Shown: one piece after another, positions 1 to 9,529 of the stretch
How positions within the stretch are numbered: position 1 is the stretch's first letter
How the letters are laid out: the number at the start of each line of letters is the position of its first letter
Origin: an uncultured Pseudomonadales bacterium
GTDB lineage: Bacteria > Pseudomonadota > Gammaproteobacteria > Pseudomonadales > Azotimanducaceae
NCBI GenBank assembly: GCA_905182155.1
Contig: CAJJAX010000010.1
Span: 44,959 to 108,958 of the forward strand
Length of the DNA stretch: 64,000 bases
Direction of reading: 5' to 3'
Notes under the pieces: generated by a model
Seen by the model: the letters and a program-made list of their open reading frames with translations, nothing else
The model's database searches: none
What the model was told of the DNA's origin: nothing
Program-made: the position numbers and the translations under genes

Positions 1-2
1 GC

Positions 3-809
3 ATTTCGACCAACCGCGCGCTGTTTGGCTGTATCCAAAAAGGGCTCGAAGATGCCGGGCTGGATTCGAACTGGATCCAGTTGGTCCAGACCACTGACCG
101 CGAGGCGGTCGGTGCCTTGTTAGGTCTCAATGACTTGGTCGATCTCATTATTCCCAGAGGCGGTAAAGGGCTCATTGAACGGGTTAGCCGGGAAACGCGA
201 ATACCGGTTTTGAAGCATTTAGATGGCAATTGTCATGTCTTTGTCCATGAGGATGCGGATCTTGCTATGGCGCAATCGCTGGTAGTGAACGCAAAAACCC
301 AGCGTTATTCGGTCTGTAACGCCCTAGAAACCTTACTACTGCATCGGGCACTACCAGCCTCCTTTCTTGATCAGTTAATGTCGGCTTTGCGAGCCAAGGG
401 CGTGGAGGTGAGGGCTTGCGAGGACACTCGAGCGCGGCTAGCGGCACCCGAGGAGGTCAATCTTGCTAACGAGTCAGATTGGTCTACCGAGTATCTTGCC
501 CCCATTCTCGCCGTCAAAACGTGTCGTGACCTGGATGAGGCGATTCTTCATATCAATCACTATGGCTCGAATCATACGGACGTTATTGTGACCGAAGACT
601 ACACGCGCGCGCAGCAGTTCCTTAGAGAAGTCGATTCGAGTTCGGTGATGGTCAATGCGTCTCCGCGCTTTGCCGACGGCTTTGAGTATGGTCTTGGCGC
701 CGAAATCGGCATCTCGACCGATAAACTGCACGCCCGGGGTCCGGTTGGGCTTGAAGGCTTAACCAGCGAAAAGTTCGTTGTGTTGGGTGCAGGGCATATT
801 CGTCAATGA
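3..809 (+). CDS. proA: Gamma-glutamyl phosphate reductase, C-terminal part (cut by window edge)
   Basis: Cytosolic enzyme of proline synthesis that reduces gamma-glutamyl phosphate to glutamate semialdehyde with NADPH. The frame is open from the window edge and reads [15 protein letters not shown] before the first possible start codon, so the 5' part lies outside. Family hallmarks are [18 protein letters not shown] and the segment [15 protein letters not shown]; the C-terminal part holds [12 protein letters not shown] and [16 protein letters not shown], typical of ProA. About 268 of the usual 415-420 residues are present. Its stop overlaps the nadD start by four bases (ATGA), implying one transcript; proA-nadD-rsfS-rlmH is a common gammaproteobacterial order. 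Confidence 0.97.
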   Translation: MSTNRALFGCIQKGLEDAGLDSNWIQLVQTTDREAVGALLGLNDLVDLIIPRGGKGLIERVSRETRIPVLKHLDGNCHVFVHEDADLAMAQSLVVNAKTQRYSVCNALETLLLHRALPASFLDQLMSALRAKGVEVRACEDTRARLAAPEEVNLANESDWSTEYLAPILAVKTCRDLDEAILHINHYGSNHTDVIVTEDYTRAQQFLREVDSSSVMVNASPRFADGFEYGLGAEIGISTDKLHARGPVGLEGLTSEKFVVLGAGHIRQ

Positions 810-1474
810 GTGAGGCGTCTTTGGACCTTGCGATTCTAGGGGGTACTTTTGATCCGGTGCATACAGGACACCTGCAAATCGCGAAGGTTGTGTCTGATTT
901 GTTGTCAGCCCGGATTTGTTGGGTCCCGAGCAACGTCCCGCCCCACAAGCCTTCAACGGTTGCAACACCTGACCAGCGCTTAACCATGCTCCGCTTAGCG
1001 GTGTCTGATCAGCCTGAGTTTTATGTGGACGACTTAGAGCTCGATCGAGGCGACATCTCTTATACCTTAGAGACCTTGAAGATTTTTCGGCGACGTATGG
1101 GGCCATTGCCTCGGCTGTACTTTATCTTGGGAATGGATGCCTACCAGAGTCTCCCCAGCTGGCAGGGTTGGCAACAGTTGTTAGATTATGCGCACTTGGT
1201 TGTTTGCCGCCGTGAGGCCGAGCATTTGCCTGCGCCGAGTCTGTTGGCATTTGAAGCATCGCACCGGGTCGCCACGACGGATATGCTGAAGTCTTCAGCA
1301 CACGGCAGGCTCTTTTTTGTGGATAATGCAGTGCTGCCGATATCCTCGACAGAGATTCGCGCGCAGTTTGAAAACAAAGGCAATCCTTCAGCGTTGTTAG
1401 ACCCAGCGGTCTACGCTTATATTCTTAAAGAGCCGCTGTACACTGCTTCTAAATTAATCCGGAAACCAAAATGA
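806..1474 (+). CDS. nadD: Nicotinate-nucleotide adenylyltransferase
   Basis: Transfers AMP from ATP to nicotinate mononucleotide, the adenylylation step of NAD synthesis. The N-terminus carries the nucleotidyltransferase signature [11 protein letters not shown], followed by PPHKPS, and the C-terminal part has the matching ISSTEIR motif. At 222 residues it is of normal length. Its ATG lies inside the proA stop and its own stop overlaps rsfS by four bases, so translation is probably coupled along the operon. Every family landmark is in place with no break in the frame. Confidence 0.97.
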   Translation: MSEASLDLAILGGTFDPVHTGHLQIAKVVSDLLSARICWVPSNVPPHKPSTVATPDQRLTMLRLAVSDQPEFYVDDLELDRGDISYTLETLKIFRRRMGPLPRLYFILGMDAYQSLPSWQGWQQLLDYAHLVVCRREAEHLPAPSLLAFEASHRVATTDMLKSSAHGRLFFVDNAVLPISSTEIRAQFENKGNPSALLDPAVYAYILKEPLYTASKLIRKPK

Positions 1475-1824
1475 ATACAGACGCATTGACGCAATTAGTA
1501 ACCTCAGCCTTAGAAGATGTGAAAGGGCACGATATAACGGTGCTGGATGTGCGGGATCAGACCGATATTACCGATACGATGGTGGTTGCCACCGGCCAAT
1601 CTTCCCGTCAAGTTAAAGCATTAGCGGCAAACGTTGTTGAAAGTGCGAAGCATGCGGGGCAGATGCCGTTGGGGGTTGAAGGCGAAGATGAAGGCGCATG
1701 GGTCTTGGTCGACCTAGCGGATGTGATTGTTCACGTGATGCTGCAGGACGTGCGGGATCAATATGACCTGGAAAGCCTTTGGAGCTTATCGCCCAATCGT
1801 TCTGAGGATGACGTCACGTTGTGA
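1471..1824 (+). CDS. rsfS: Ribosomal silencing factor RsfS
   Basis: A small protein that binds ribosomal protein uL14 and blocks joining of the 30S and 50S subunits in starved cells. The 117-residue product shows the family core: DVRDQTDITDTMVVATG, then SSRQVKALA, and a C-terminal half containing GEDEGAWVLVDLADVIVHV. Length matches the family (105-120 residues). It overlaps nadD and rlmH by four bases each, the usual nadD-rsfS-rlmH arrangement. Confidence 0.96.
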   Translation: MNTDALTQLVTSALEDVKGHDITVLDVRDQTDITDTMVVATGQSSRQVKALAANVVESAKHAGQMPLGVEGEDEGAWVLVDLADVIVHVMLQDVRDQYDLESLWSLSPNRSEDDVTL

Positions 1825-2288
1825 AAATGGAACTGTTAGCCTCTGGGAAGCAACCGCCAGATTGGGTGACCGATGGGTTCAGCGAATACCAGCGAAGACT
1901 GCCGCCGGAGTGCGCCCTAATCTTGACCGAGTGCAACACGGCTAAACGTATCAAAGGTGGGCGCGCGGAGGATTATCAGGTCGCTGAAGAGCAGATTCTT
2001 TTGCGCCAAATCAAAGCTGGGAGCTTTGTCGTCGCGCTGGATAAGTCGGGCCGACAGGTTTCAACAGAAGAGCTTTCAAGCCGCCTATCAGGCTGGTTGT
2101 TGAACTACCCGAAAGTACAGTTCTTGATCGGCGGCCCGGATGGGTTGTCGCAAAATTGTCTGGCTCGGGCTGATTGGGTGCTGAGCCTCTCGGCACTGAC
2201 CTTTCCGCATTTCATGGTTCGGGTCTTGATGGCCGAACAGCTCTATCGGGCTTGGTCAATTTTGAAAAACCACCCCTACCACAAGTAG
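1821..2288 (+). CDS. rlmH: 23S rRNA pseudouridine-1915 N3-methyltransferase RlmH
   Basis: SPOUT-class methyltransferase that methylates pseudouridine 1915 in helix 69 of 23S rRNA, using S-adenosylmethionine. The 155-residue product has the family sequence throughout: DEYQRRLP-like N-terminus (FSEYQRRLPPEC), VVALDKSGRQVSTEELS, the SAM-binding knot region FLIGGPDGL, and the C-terminal LTFPHFMVRVLMAEQLYRA. The final YHK is typical of RlmH. It overlaps rsfS by four bases; the mrdA start follows two bases after its stop. Confidence 0.97.
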   Translation: MKMELLASGKQPPDWVTDGFSEYQRRLPPECALILTECNTAKRIKGGRAEDYQVAEEQILLRQIKAGSFVVALDKSGRQVSTEELSSRLSGWLLNYPKVQFLIGGPDGLSQNCLARADWVLSLSALTFPHFMVRVLMAEQLYRAWSILKNHPYHK

Positions 2289-2290
2289 CC

Positions 2291-4198
2291 ATGCGCGAAG
2301 CCCTAGCCTTAAAAGATCATCACAGCGAAAGCCAGATCTATGTTGAGCGAGCGGCAACCGGTGCTGGGTTGGTGATTGTGTTATTCGCCCTGCTCATCTT
2401 TCGGGTGGGTTATCTTCAAACCGTCCAATACTCAGATGCTGTTGCCCGCTCGGAAAAAAATAGGGTGCAGGTTGTCGCACGACCCCCTGTTCGCGGTTTG
2501 ATTCTGGATCGCCAGGGCATCTTGCTCGCGGAAAATCGACCCTCGAGAAATCTTGTGGTGATTCCTGAGCAGATTCTGGATGCGGACGACACGCTGTCGG
2601 ACCTGGCTGCTGTGCTTGAGATGAGCGAGGAGGATACGGCCCGGTTTCGTCGGCTCAGTGGCCGCACAACGCGCCGGTTTGAATCCGCGCCGGTGCTGTT
2701 TGATCTCTCTGATGAGCAGGTGGCGCGCTTCGAGGTCAATCGATATCGATTTCCGGGTCTATCGGTGCAAGCAAAGCTGGTTCGAAATTACCCTCAGGGT
2801 GCATTGATGGCCCATGCGGTGGGCTCTGTTCGGCGGATTAATGACCAGGATGCCTTATTGCTTGATACATCAGCCTATGCGGCAACCGACCATATCGGCA
2901 AATTAGGCGTAGAGCGATTTTATGAAGACGCGCTCCTCGGTCAGGTTGGTTATGATCGGGTCGAGGTCAATGCTCGTGGCCGGATGATGCGAGTGTTAGA
3001 CGGGGTGAAACCGGTGAATGGTCAAAACCTCACACTCTATTTAGATGCAGGCCTGCAAGCCGCCGCAGATCGTGCACTGGCGGGTCGCCGGGGCGCAGTT
3101 GTGGCGATTGATCCGAAAACCGGCGGTATTCTTGCGCTGTTGAGTCGTCCGTCCTATGACCCAAACTTGTTTGTTCAGGGAATATCCCATCAGAATTATA
3201 ATGCGCTGCGAGCGTCCACTGATGCCCCATTGTTCAATCGAGCGATCCAAGGCCAATATCAACCAGGATCAACCCTTAAGCCCTTTATCGGTCTAATCGC
3301 GCTGGGAAATTCAACGATTACGGTATCCGATAGCATCGAGGATCCGGGGTGGTATCAGTTGCCGGGCACCGAGCGGCTGTATCGAGATTGGAACTGGACG
3401 AAAACCAATGACGGTGGCCACGGTCGCGTCAATCTTGAAAAAGCCATTTATCGGTCGTGTAATGTGTATTTTTATGACCTTGCGGTGCGCTTGGGCATCG
3501 ATCGTCTTTCGAATGACCTAAAGCAATTTGGCTTTGGGCAAGCGTCTGTGCTTGATTTGCCCGATGCCCATGAAGGCTTGTTGCCCAGTCGCGTTTGGAA
3601 ACGCGCAAGCCGGAACTTGCCTTGGTACCCGGGCGACACAGTGAACCTTGGTATTGGCCACGGTGATATTTTGGTGACGCCGCTTCAGATGGCGGCGGCT
3701 GCGGCAGCTTTGGCGAATCGAGGCCGCTGGGTCACGCCAAGAATGGCGCAAAATCAACCCTTTGATCAGGTTGAGCGGTTTGCGCCGTCGGGTGCGGGTC
3801 AGTTACCCGATCGCGTCTGGGCGCCGATTATCGGTGCGATGGAAAAAGTGGTGCATCGGGGCAATCAAATTTACGGCGAAAACGGCACTGCTTGGTCGTA
3901 CATTGGCCGAGATATTGACTACCGAATGGCCGGTAAATCAGGGACCGCTCAGGTTGTTGAAATTGAGCAAGGCGAGGTTTACGAGGCATCGAGCATCGAA
4001 GAAAGGCAACGCAAGCACGCTTGGTTTATTGCGTTTGCACCGATCGAGGATCCTTTGATCGCCCTGGCTGTTCTGCTTGAAAATGGCGGGGGCGGCAGCG
4101 AATACGCAGCGCCCGTCGCTCGCGAAATTATTGACTATTATCTTATGACCGCGCTTGGGAAAACGGCCCCCGACCGCGCAATGGTGAGCCTCCAATGA
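2291..4198 (+). CDS. mrdA: Penicillin-binding protein 2, elongation transpeptidase
   Basis: Class B penicillin-binding protein of the rod-shape (elongasome) complex; crosslinks peptidoglycan in the periplasm with RodA. The start is taken as ATG 2291, two bases after rlmH, giving 635 residues; a longer open frame back to 2174 lies inside rlmH and is not likely used. One N-terminal membrane segment (LVIVLFALLIFRVGYL) precedes the dimerisation domain. The transpeptidase motifs are visible in order: STLK (in QPGSTLKPFIG), SCN (SxN box) and KSGTAQV (KTG box). The stop overlaps mrdB by four bases (ATGA). Confidence 0.97.
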   Translation: MREALALKDHHSESQIYVERAATGAGLVIVLFALLIFRVGYLQTVQYSDAVARSEKNRVQVVARPPVRGLILDRQGILLAENRPSRNLVVIPEQILDADDTLSDLAAVLEMSEEDTARFRRLSGRTTRRFESAPVLFDLSDEQVARFEVNRYRFPGLSVQAKLVRNYPQGALMAHAVGSVRRINDQDALLLDTSAYAATDHIGKLGVERFYEDALLGQVGYDRVEVNARGRMMRVLDGVKPVNGQNLTLYLDAGLQAAADRALAGRRGAVVAIDPKTGGILALLSRPSYDPNLFVQGISHQNYNALRASTDAPLFNRAIQGQYQPGSTLKPFIGLIALGNSTITVSDSIEDPGWYQLPGTERLYRDWNWTKTNDGGHGRVNLEKAIYRSCNVYFYDLAVRLGIDRLSNDLKQFGFGQASVLDLPDAHEGLLPSRVWKRASRNLPWYPGDTVNLGIGHGDILVTPLQMAAAAAALANRGRWVTPRMAQNQPFDQVERFAPSGAGQLPDRVWAPIIGAMEKVVHRGNQIYGENGTAWSYIGRDIDYRMAGKSGTAQVVEIEQGEVYEASSIEERQRKHAWFIAFAPIEDPLIALAVLLENGGGGSEYAAPVAREIIDYYLMTALGKTAPDRAMVSLQ

Positions 4199-5337
4199 GC
4201 GGTGATTTTGTCCGTCGGCTACCCCGAGGGCAGTCTGGCTTTCGAAATCATCGAGGGGAATTCACGTGGTTTAATCTCGACCCGTGGCTGTTACTGATTT
4301 TATTATCGATTGTGAGTTTTGGCCTGGTGGTGCTTCATAGCGCCTCGGATGGCAATTGGGTGGTGGTCGAGGCGCAATTGGTGCGCCTGGGTTTGGGTTT
4401 TGGTTTGATGGTCTTAATCGCCCAGATCCCACCCTACTTTTTGCTGAGAACAGCGCCCTTTCTGTATGGCTTAGGCCTGATTCTATTGTTGCTAATCTAT
4501 CCCTTTGGTACCGAAGTGAATGGCTCGCGGCGATGGTTAAGGGTTCCCGGGGTTTTAAATTTCCAGCCGTCGGAGTTGATGAAGCTCTTCTTGCCCATGG
4601 TTTTGGCATGGTATTTCCATGAGCGCCACCTACCACCCGGGTTTCGGCCCGTGGTTGTCAGTTGTCTGTTACTGCTGTTGCCGGCGGGTCTGATCATTGT
4701 TCAGCCGGATTTGGGCACGGGCTTGATGATCGCAACGTCTGGGTTTCTGGTGTTGATTTTGGCGGGCCTGCCCTGGCGCTATATGCTGCGCGGGGGAGCC
4801 TTGTTGCTGATTTTAGCGCCGGCGCTGTGGTTTTTAATTAAAGACTACCAGCGAGGCAGAATATTGACGATGTTTGATCCCGAGCGAGATCCCCTAGGTG
4901 CAGGCTGGAATATCATTCAATCAAAAATTGCGATCGGTTCGGGTGGTTTTAGCGGGAAGGGTTTGTTTAATGGCACCCAGTCGCACTTAGATTTTCTCCC
5001 GGAGAGCAGTACCGATTTCATTATCGCGGTGCTTGCCGAGGAGCTTGGGTTTTTGGGGGTTGTGTCGTTGCTCGTGCTTTACGGCCTTTTTATTTTAAGA
5101 GGGCTCATGATGTCGCTGAATGCCCAGGACACGTTTGGTCGACTGCTTTGCGGCAGTATCACGTTCACGTTTTCGGTTTACGTGTTCGTGAATATTGGCA
5201 TGGTCTCGGGTATCCTTCCTGTAGTTGGCGTGCCGCTGCCGCTGGTTAGTTATGGCGGCACCGCTCTGCTGACACTGTTTGCGGGCTTTGGTTTGATGAT
5301 GTCGATTCATAGCCATCGCCGCATTACGTTGCTTTGA
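4195..5337 (+). CDS. mrdB: Peptidoglycan glycosyltransferase RodA
   Basis: SEDS-family polytopic membrane protein that polymerises lipid II for side-wall growth and partners PBP2, encoded directly upstream. The 380-residue product contains about ten hydrophobic segments and the SEDS signatures NFQPSELMKL, IVQPDLGTGLM, FLPESSTDFIIAVLAEELG and, near the C-terminus, VPLPLVSYGGTALLTLFAGFG. Length matches RodA rather than FtsW. It overlaps mrdA by four bases and the following mltB frame by four bases. Confidence 0.97.
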   Translation: MSGDFVRRLPRGQSGFRNHRGEFTWFNLDPWLLLILLSIVSFGLVVLHSASDGNWVVVEAQLVRLGLGFGLMVLIAQIPPYFLLRTAPFLYGLGLILLLLIYPFGTEVNGSRRWLRVPGVLNFQPSELMKLFLPMVLAWYFHERHLPPGFRPVVVSCLLLLLPAGLIIVQPDLGTGLMIATSGFLVLILAGLPWRYMLRGGALLLILAPALWFLIKDYQRGRILTMFDPERDPLGAGWNIIQSKIAIGSGGFSGKGLFNGTQSHLDFLPESSTDFIIAVLAEELGFLGVVSLLVLYGLFILRGLMMSLNAQDTFGRLLCGSITFTFSVYVFVNIGMVSGILPVVGVPLPLVSYGGTALLTLFAGFGLMMSIHSHRRITLL

Positions 5338-5354
5338 AACAGGTTGTGAGGGGT

Positions 5355-6362
5355 ATGGGCGTTCGTATGAAACAACAAACTATTGGATCATTGGTGTTAC
5401 TCGCCGCGCTTTATTGGGCGCTTACAGCCCCTGTGAAGGCCGATTATAGTGATCGGCCAGAGGTCCTCGCTTTTATCGCAGAGCTGACGTCGTCCGATGG
5501 GTTTGAAGAATCTGAGCTCCTGCACGCGTTTGAGCAGGCAACCTATAAGCAGACCATCATTGATGCCATTTCAAGACCGGCTGAACGGGTTATGACTTGG
5601 GCAAGTTATCAGGATATTTTTCTAACCAAGACTCGGGTCGATCAGGGGAAAGCCTTTGAGCAACAATACCGAGACAGTTTTGACCGAGCGGAGGCGAAGT
5701 GGGGAGTTGATCGCTGGGTCATTCTCGCAATTTTAGGCGTCGAGACGTCCTACGGTCGAAACAAGGGACGTTATCGCGTGATTGACGCCTTATCGACCCT
5801 TGCGTTCGATTATCCACCCCGGTCAGGGTTTTTTCGTAAAGAGTTGCGCGAATTGTTTCTGCTGGCACGTGAACAGCAAAAGCCCGTTGCCGCGCTTTTA
5901 GGATCCTACGCCGGCGCGATGGGATATGGCCAGTTTATTCCCAGTAGTTATCGGGCCTATGCGGTTGATTTTAATGGCGATGCCTTTATCGATATCTGGA
6001 ACGAACCGGTGGATGCGGTCGCCAGCATCGCAAATTATCTGGCCGTTCATGGCTGGCAAAAAAACGAACCCATCCTTGCGCCGATGACCGCGTCCGCGGC
6101 GCTGCCGGACGATTTTTTTAATCAACAGTTAAAGCCTTTTCTGTCTCTTTCGGAACTGACCAATGTCGGGGTCGCGCTCGATGAACCGTTGCAGCAATGG
6201 CCGGCGCTTAAAGCCGTGCCGTTATATTATGAGGGTAAAGCCGGGGCAGAAACCTGGCTTGGATTTCAGAATTTTTACGCGATTACACGCTACAACCACA
6301 GTCGGCTCTACGCCATGGCGGTGTTTCAGTTAAGTGAGCAACTCAAGGCGGCAGCCTTATGA
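5355..6362 (+). CDS. mltB: Membrane-bound lytic murein transglycosylase B
   Basis: Periplasmic lytic transglycosylase that cleaves the MurNAc-GlcNAc bond of peptidoglycan. A signal peptide with hydrophobic core (SLVLLAALYWAL) ends near APVKA, without a clear lipobox cysteine. The family core follows: WVILAILGVETSYGRNKGRY with the catalytic Glu, the AFDYPPR segment, and GSYAGAMGYGQFIPSSYRAYA with DFNGDAFIDIW. The start is uncertain: TTG 5334, ATG 5355 and ATG 5367 are in frame; a GAGGGG tract at 5348-5353 is too close to 5355 and somewhat far from 5367. It sits in the usual rodA-mltB-rlpA-dacA order. Confidence 0.94.
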   Translation: MGVRMKQQTIGSLVLLAALYWALTAPVKADYSDRPEVLAFIAELTSSDGFEESELLHAFEQATYKQTIIDAISRPAERVMTWASYQDIFLTKTRVDQGKAFEQQYRDSFDRAEAKWGVDRWVILAILGVETSYGRNKGRYRVIDALSTLAFDYPPRSGFFRKELRELFLLAREQQKPVAALLGSYAGAMGYGQFIPSSYRAYAVDFNGDAFIDIWNEPVDAVASIANYLAVHGWQKNEPILAPMTASAALPDDFFNQQLKPFLSLSELTNVGVALDEPLQQWPALKAVPLYYEGKAGAETWLGFQNFYAITRYNHSRLYAMAVFQLSEQLKAAAL

Positions 6363-7357
6363 CCCACGGTCAAAGATCCGTGCTATGCCGGTGGGTGTTT
6401 AGTGGCTTATACCTATTGACGATTGGGTCGCTGACCAGCTGCCAGTCGGACGGTCGCCAAATGGCGTCGGGGATGGTTGAAAACGTCTTGAACGCAATGG
6501 ATTCGGTGTTGGCAGGCGCAGGCGAGGATCCCGACGCTCAGAGTGAGCCCCCAACAGACGATGATGTGTCGATTACCGCTGAAGCGGCGACGGATGAGGA
6601 AAGCCCATCGGTTGACCCCTTAAGTGACGATGAAGTTGATGCCGAGAGCCAGCACCTCGGTGATGAGGCATTGAGCTTTGCATCATCCGATGATGGGGTT
6701 AGACCGCCTTGGAATAGCACTTACGAGGTCTTTGGTGATCGCTATGAGGTCAAAAAGTCCAGCCTTGGCTACGTCGAGGTCGGGATTGCGTCCTGGTACG
6801 GTCAGAAATTCCAGGGTCGAAAAACGTCTAATGGCGAAATTTTTGATATGTATACTGCGTCCGCCGCACATAAGTCGCTACCCATCCCTACAATGGTGCG
6901 GGTGACGAACCTCGATAATGGCAAAAAAATTGAGATTCGGGTTAATGATCGAGGTCCCTTTCATGATGACCGGATTATTGATTTGTCCTTCGCGGCCGCA
7001 AAAGCCTTGGGGTTCTCGTCTCAAGGTACTGCGCCGGTGGTCGTTGAGGCCATCGATGCGGTCAATTATCCGGAAAAGGCCCCGAAGCAGAAGCAAGCGA
7101 GACCGAAAATTTATTTACAGGCCGGGGCCTTTCAATCGGTTGCGAGCGCTCAGAATCTAAAAAGTGATATTGAGGCCAATTTAATGCTCCAGCGCTTGAA
7201 GGCAGTAGTCCGTGTGCTTGAGAGTGAGTTTGAAAAAGACAGCGTTTTGCACAAGGTTTGGATTGGACCGATTCAAAATACCAAGAGTGAGGCCGCAGTG
7301 ACTCGGATTTTGGTTCAAATGGGACTCGCGAAACCGGTCAAAGTCGTCGCCAATTAG
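6359..7357 (+). CDS. rlpA: Septal ring lytic transglycosylase / rare lipoprotein A
   Basis: Outer-membrane lipoprotein that acts on denuded (stem-less) glycan strands at the septum. The N-terminus is a lipoprotein signal ending in LTSC. A long acidic, low-complexity linker (roughly residues 40-120, rich in D, E, S) follows. The double-psi beta-barrel domain then shows VGIASWYGQKFQGRKTSNG, with the catalytic Asp in VNDRGPFHDDRIIDLS. The C-terminus, from about residue 250, is a SPOR domain (IYLQAGAFQSVASAQ) for septal glycan binding. The 332-residue length fits. The start overlaps the mltB stop by four bases. Confidence 0.95.
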   Translation: MTHGQRSVLCRWVFSGLYLLTIGSLTSCQSDGRQMASGMVENVLNAMDSVLAGAGEDPDAQSEPPTDDDVSITAEAATDEESPSVDPLSDDEVDAESQHLGDEALSFASSDDGVRPPWNSTYEVFGDRYEVKKSSLGYVEVGIASWYGQKFQGRKTSNGEIFDMYTASAAHKSLPIPTMVRVTNLDNGKKIEIRVNDRGPFHDDRIIDLSFAAAKALGFSSQGTAPVVVEAIDAVNYPEKAPKQKQARPKIYLQAGAFQSVASAQNLKSDIEANLMLQRLKAVVRVLESEFEKDSVLHKVWIGPIQNTKSEAAVTRILVQMGLAKPVKVVAN

Positions 7358-7426
7358 CGTGCTCGCCCTCGACGCGTTAAAGTAGAACATTCATTGTTAT
7401 CCCAGCACGGAAGGACCAAAACCATC

Positions 7427-8587
7427 ATGCGAAGCCTGCTTTTCCTCCTCAGTATCGCGTTGTTTCACGCGGCGATCGCAGCGCCTAGGATGATTCCCGC
7501 GCCGCCGCAACTGGCGACCGAAGGACATATCTTGCTGGATGCGGCGACCGGCACCGTGATCGTTGAAGAGAATGCTGAGATGAGGCTGCCGCCTGCGAGT
7601 CTTACAAAAATCATGACCAGCTACATCATTGCATCAGAGGTTGAACAAGGCCGGATCAGCTTAGAGGATTTAGTGCCAATCAGCGTCAAAGCCTGGAAGA
7701 TGGAAGGCTCACGGATGTTTATCCGTGAGGGTACACAGGTTAAGGTTTCCGACTTAATCCGAGGGATTGTGATTCAATCGGGCAATGATGCCAGTGTTGC
7801 CATGGCCGAGTTTATCGCAGGCGACGAGCAAGCCTTTGCGGACATCATGAATCAGGTGGCACAAAAGCTGGGTATGACGCGTACTCACTTTAAGAATGCA
7901 ACGGGCTTGCCGGACGAAGACCACTACACCACGGCAAAGGATTTATCGCTTTTGGCACGGGCGCTCATTCGAGATTATCCGGCGCATTATAAAATTTACA
8001 AAGAGAAGTATTTCTCCTATAACGATATCCGGCAAGCCAATCGAAATAGCTTGCTGTGGCGAGATGATGCGATTGATGGCATGAAAACCGGTCATACGGA
8101 TGCCGCTGGGTTCTGTTTGGTGGCCTCGGCTGAGAAGGCGGGCATGCGCCTGGTGTCGGTCGTGATGGGGGCAACCTCAGAGCGTGCGCGGTCAACCGAG
8201 TCACAGAAATTGATCAATTACGGGTTTCGATATTTTGAGTCGGTCAAACTTTATGACGGCTTTGAGAGCCTGAGACGGGTTAAAGTTTGGGGTGGGTTAC
8301 ATGAGTCGCTCGATGTTGGGATCGAGGCGCCTGCCCAGTTAACAATTCCGAGTGGCGCACGGGCTGCACTATCGGCTGAGGTAACTTTGGACCCTGTGAT
8401 TAAAGCGCCGGTGAGCCAAGGCCAAACACTCGGGTTGCTGAGGATTTCGCTTGAGGGGGAAACACTCCTTGAGCGACCGGTGGTGGCCTTAAATGCGGTG
8501 GATGAGGCGGGTTTCGTATCAAGCCTGATCGATGAGGCCAGCCTGTTTTTCTTATCGTTATTTTCAGGCGACCCACTGGCCCTTTAA
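7427..8587 (+). CDS. dacA: D-alanyl-D-alanine carboxypeptidase (PBP5/6 type)
   Basis: Periplasmic low-molecular-weight penicillin-binding protein that trims the terminal D-Ala from peptidoglycan stem peptides. ATG 7427 is chosen because AAGGA lies about 11 bases upstream and a clean signal peptide (MRSLLFLLSIALFHAAIAA) begins there; an in-frame TTG at 7394 is less likely. The active-site motifs are in order: SLTK, SGN (VIQSGNDAS) and KTG (DGMKTGHTDAAG). The C-terminal beta-rich PBP5 domain and a final hydrophobic/amphipathic segment (LIDEASLFFLSLF) for membrane attachment are present. 386 residues, normal length. Confidence 0.96.
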   Translation: MRSLLFLLSIALFHAAIAAPRMIPAPPQLATEGHILLDAATGTVIVEENAEMRLPPASLTKIMTSYIIASEVEQGRISLEDLVPISVKAWKMEGSRMFIREGTQVKVSDLIRGIVIQSGNDASVAMAEFIAGDEQAFADIMNQVAQKLGMTRTHFKNATGLPDEDHYTTAKDLSLLARALIRDYPAHYKIYKEKYFSYNDIRQANRNSLLWRDDAIDGMKTGHTDAAGFCLVASAEKAGMRLVSVVMGATSERARSTESQKLINYGFRYFESVKLYDGFESLRRVKVWGGLHESLDVGIEAPAQLTIPSGARAALSAEVTLDPVIKAPVSQGQTLGLLRISLEGETLLERPVVALNAVDEAGFVSSLIDEASLFFLSLFSGDPLAL

Positions 8588-8590
8588 TGT

Positions 8591-8854
8591 ATGGAAGATC
8601 CGCCTCGAATCGAGTTCCCATGTGATTACCCCATCAAAGTCATTGGCTTGTCGAATCGAGCGTTTCGGGAAGAAGTCATCGCGATTGTCAAAACCTTCGA
8701 CCCGAGCCTAACGGATCAAAAAATTGCCTTTCGGCCGAGCACGGGTGGTAATTATGAATCGATCAAGGTGCAGTTTTTCGCAACCGGTGCAGACCAATTG
8801 GTGAGGTTATTTGAGCGGTTAAAAAAAGTGCCTGGCTTGAAGATGGTGCTTTAA
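8591..8854 (+). CDS. ybeD: DUF493 (YbeD-like) protein
   Basis: Small cytosolic protein of the YbeD/DUF493 family, a ferredoxin-like fold related to allosteric ACT-type domains; its role is not established. The 87-residue product begins MEDPPRIEFPCDYPIKVIG, the characteristic family start, and ends with the RLKKVPGLKMVL segment. It lies three bases after dacA and ends directly before the lipB ATG, the same dacA-ybeD-lipB-lipA arrangement as in Escherichia coli and Pseudomonas. Confidence 0.93.
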   Translation: MEDPPRIEFPCDYPIKVIGLSNRAFREEVIAIVKTFDPSLTDQKIAFRPSTGGNYESIKVQFFATGADQLVRLFERLKKVPGLKMVL

Positions 8855-9529
8855 ATGAAACTGTTGAGGGAGCAGGGCTTCGTCGTTAAATATTTGGGCA
8901 TTGAGGCTTACGAAAACGTTTTAGCGGCCCAGCAACAATTTACACGTAACCGAGGGCCCGAGGATCCAGATGAGCTATGGGTTGTTGGGCATCCGCCTGT
9001 ATTTACATTGGGGCAAACTGGGAAAACGGAACATGTACTGGATGCGGGGGTGATTCCGCTGGTGCAGTCTGATCGTGGCGGCCAGGTCACCTTTCATGGG
9101 CCAGGTCAGGTTGTGATTTATACCTTGCTGAATATTAGGCGGCTCAATCTAACGGTTAAATCACTGGTCACCAGCATTGAGCAGTCCGTGCTCGACTACT
9201 TAAGAGATTTGGGCGTTCAGGCAGAAACACAAAGCGGAGCGCCCGGTGTTTACGTACAACAGCAGAAAATCGCAGCGCTGGGCCTTAGAATTACCAGGGG
9301 GTATAGCTACCATGGGCTTAGCTTTAATGTGGCAATGGATTTAGCGCCGTTTAAGGGCATTAATCCTTGCGGATACGAAGGACTCGAGATGACAGATTTG
9401 AAGCGGCAAGGTGTGGATTGCACGCTTGCCGAAGTTGAAGTGGGCTTGACCCAGGCGCTGATCTGCCGGCTGAAGGCGGGTAAAGATCAAGGCGATAGCA
9501 GTCGTTCTGCACAAGGAGCAGTATTGTAG
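8855..9529 (+). CDS. lipB: Lipoyl(octanoyl) transferase
   Basis: Transfers octanoate from acyl carrier protein to the lipoyl domains of 2-oxoacid dehydrogenases and GcvH, the first step of de novo lipoylation. Recognisable parts are [17 protein letters not shown], the strongly conserved [13 protein letters not shown], the lysine-containing [17 protein letters not shown] and the acyl-accepting cysteine in [13 protein letters not shown]. 224 residues. Its stop codon shares one base with the GTG start of lipA. Confidence 0.96.
   Translation: MKLLREQGFVVKYLGIEAYENVLAAQQQFTRNRGPEDPDELWVVGHPPVFTLGQTGKTEHVLDAGVIPLVQSDRGGQVTFHGPGQVVIYTLLNIRRLNLTVKSLVTSIEQSVLDYLRDLGVQAETQSGAPGVYVQQQKIAALGLRITRGYSYHGLSFNVAMDLAPFKGINPCGYEGLEMTDLKRQGVDCTLAEVEVGLTQALICRLKAGKDQGDSSRSAQGAVL

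Noticed and set aside
2174..2290. Longer N-terminus for the mrdA frame
   Set aside because: It lies wholly inside rlmH and the family starts at about ATG 2291, which directly follows the rlmH stop.
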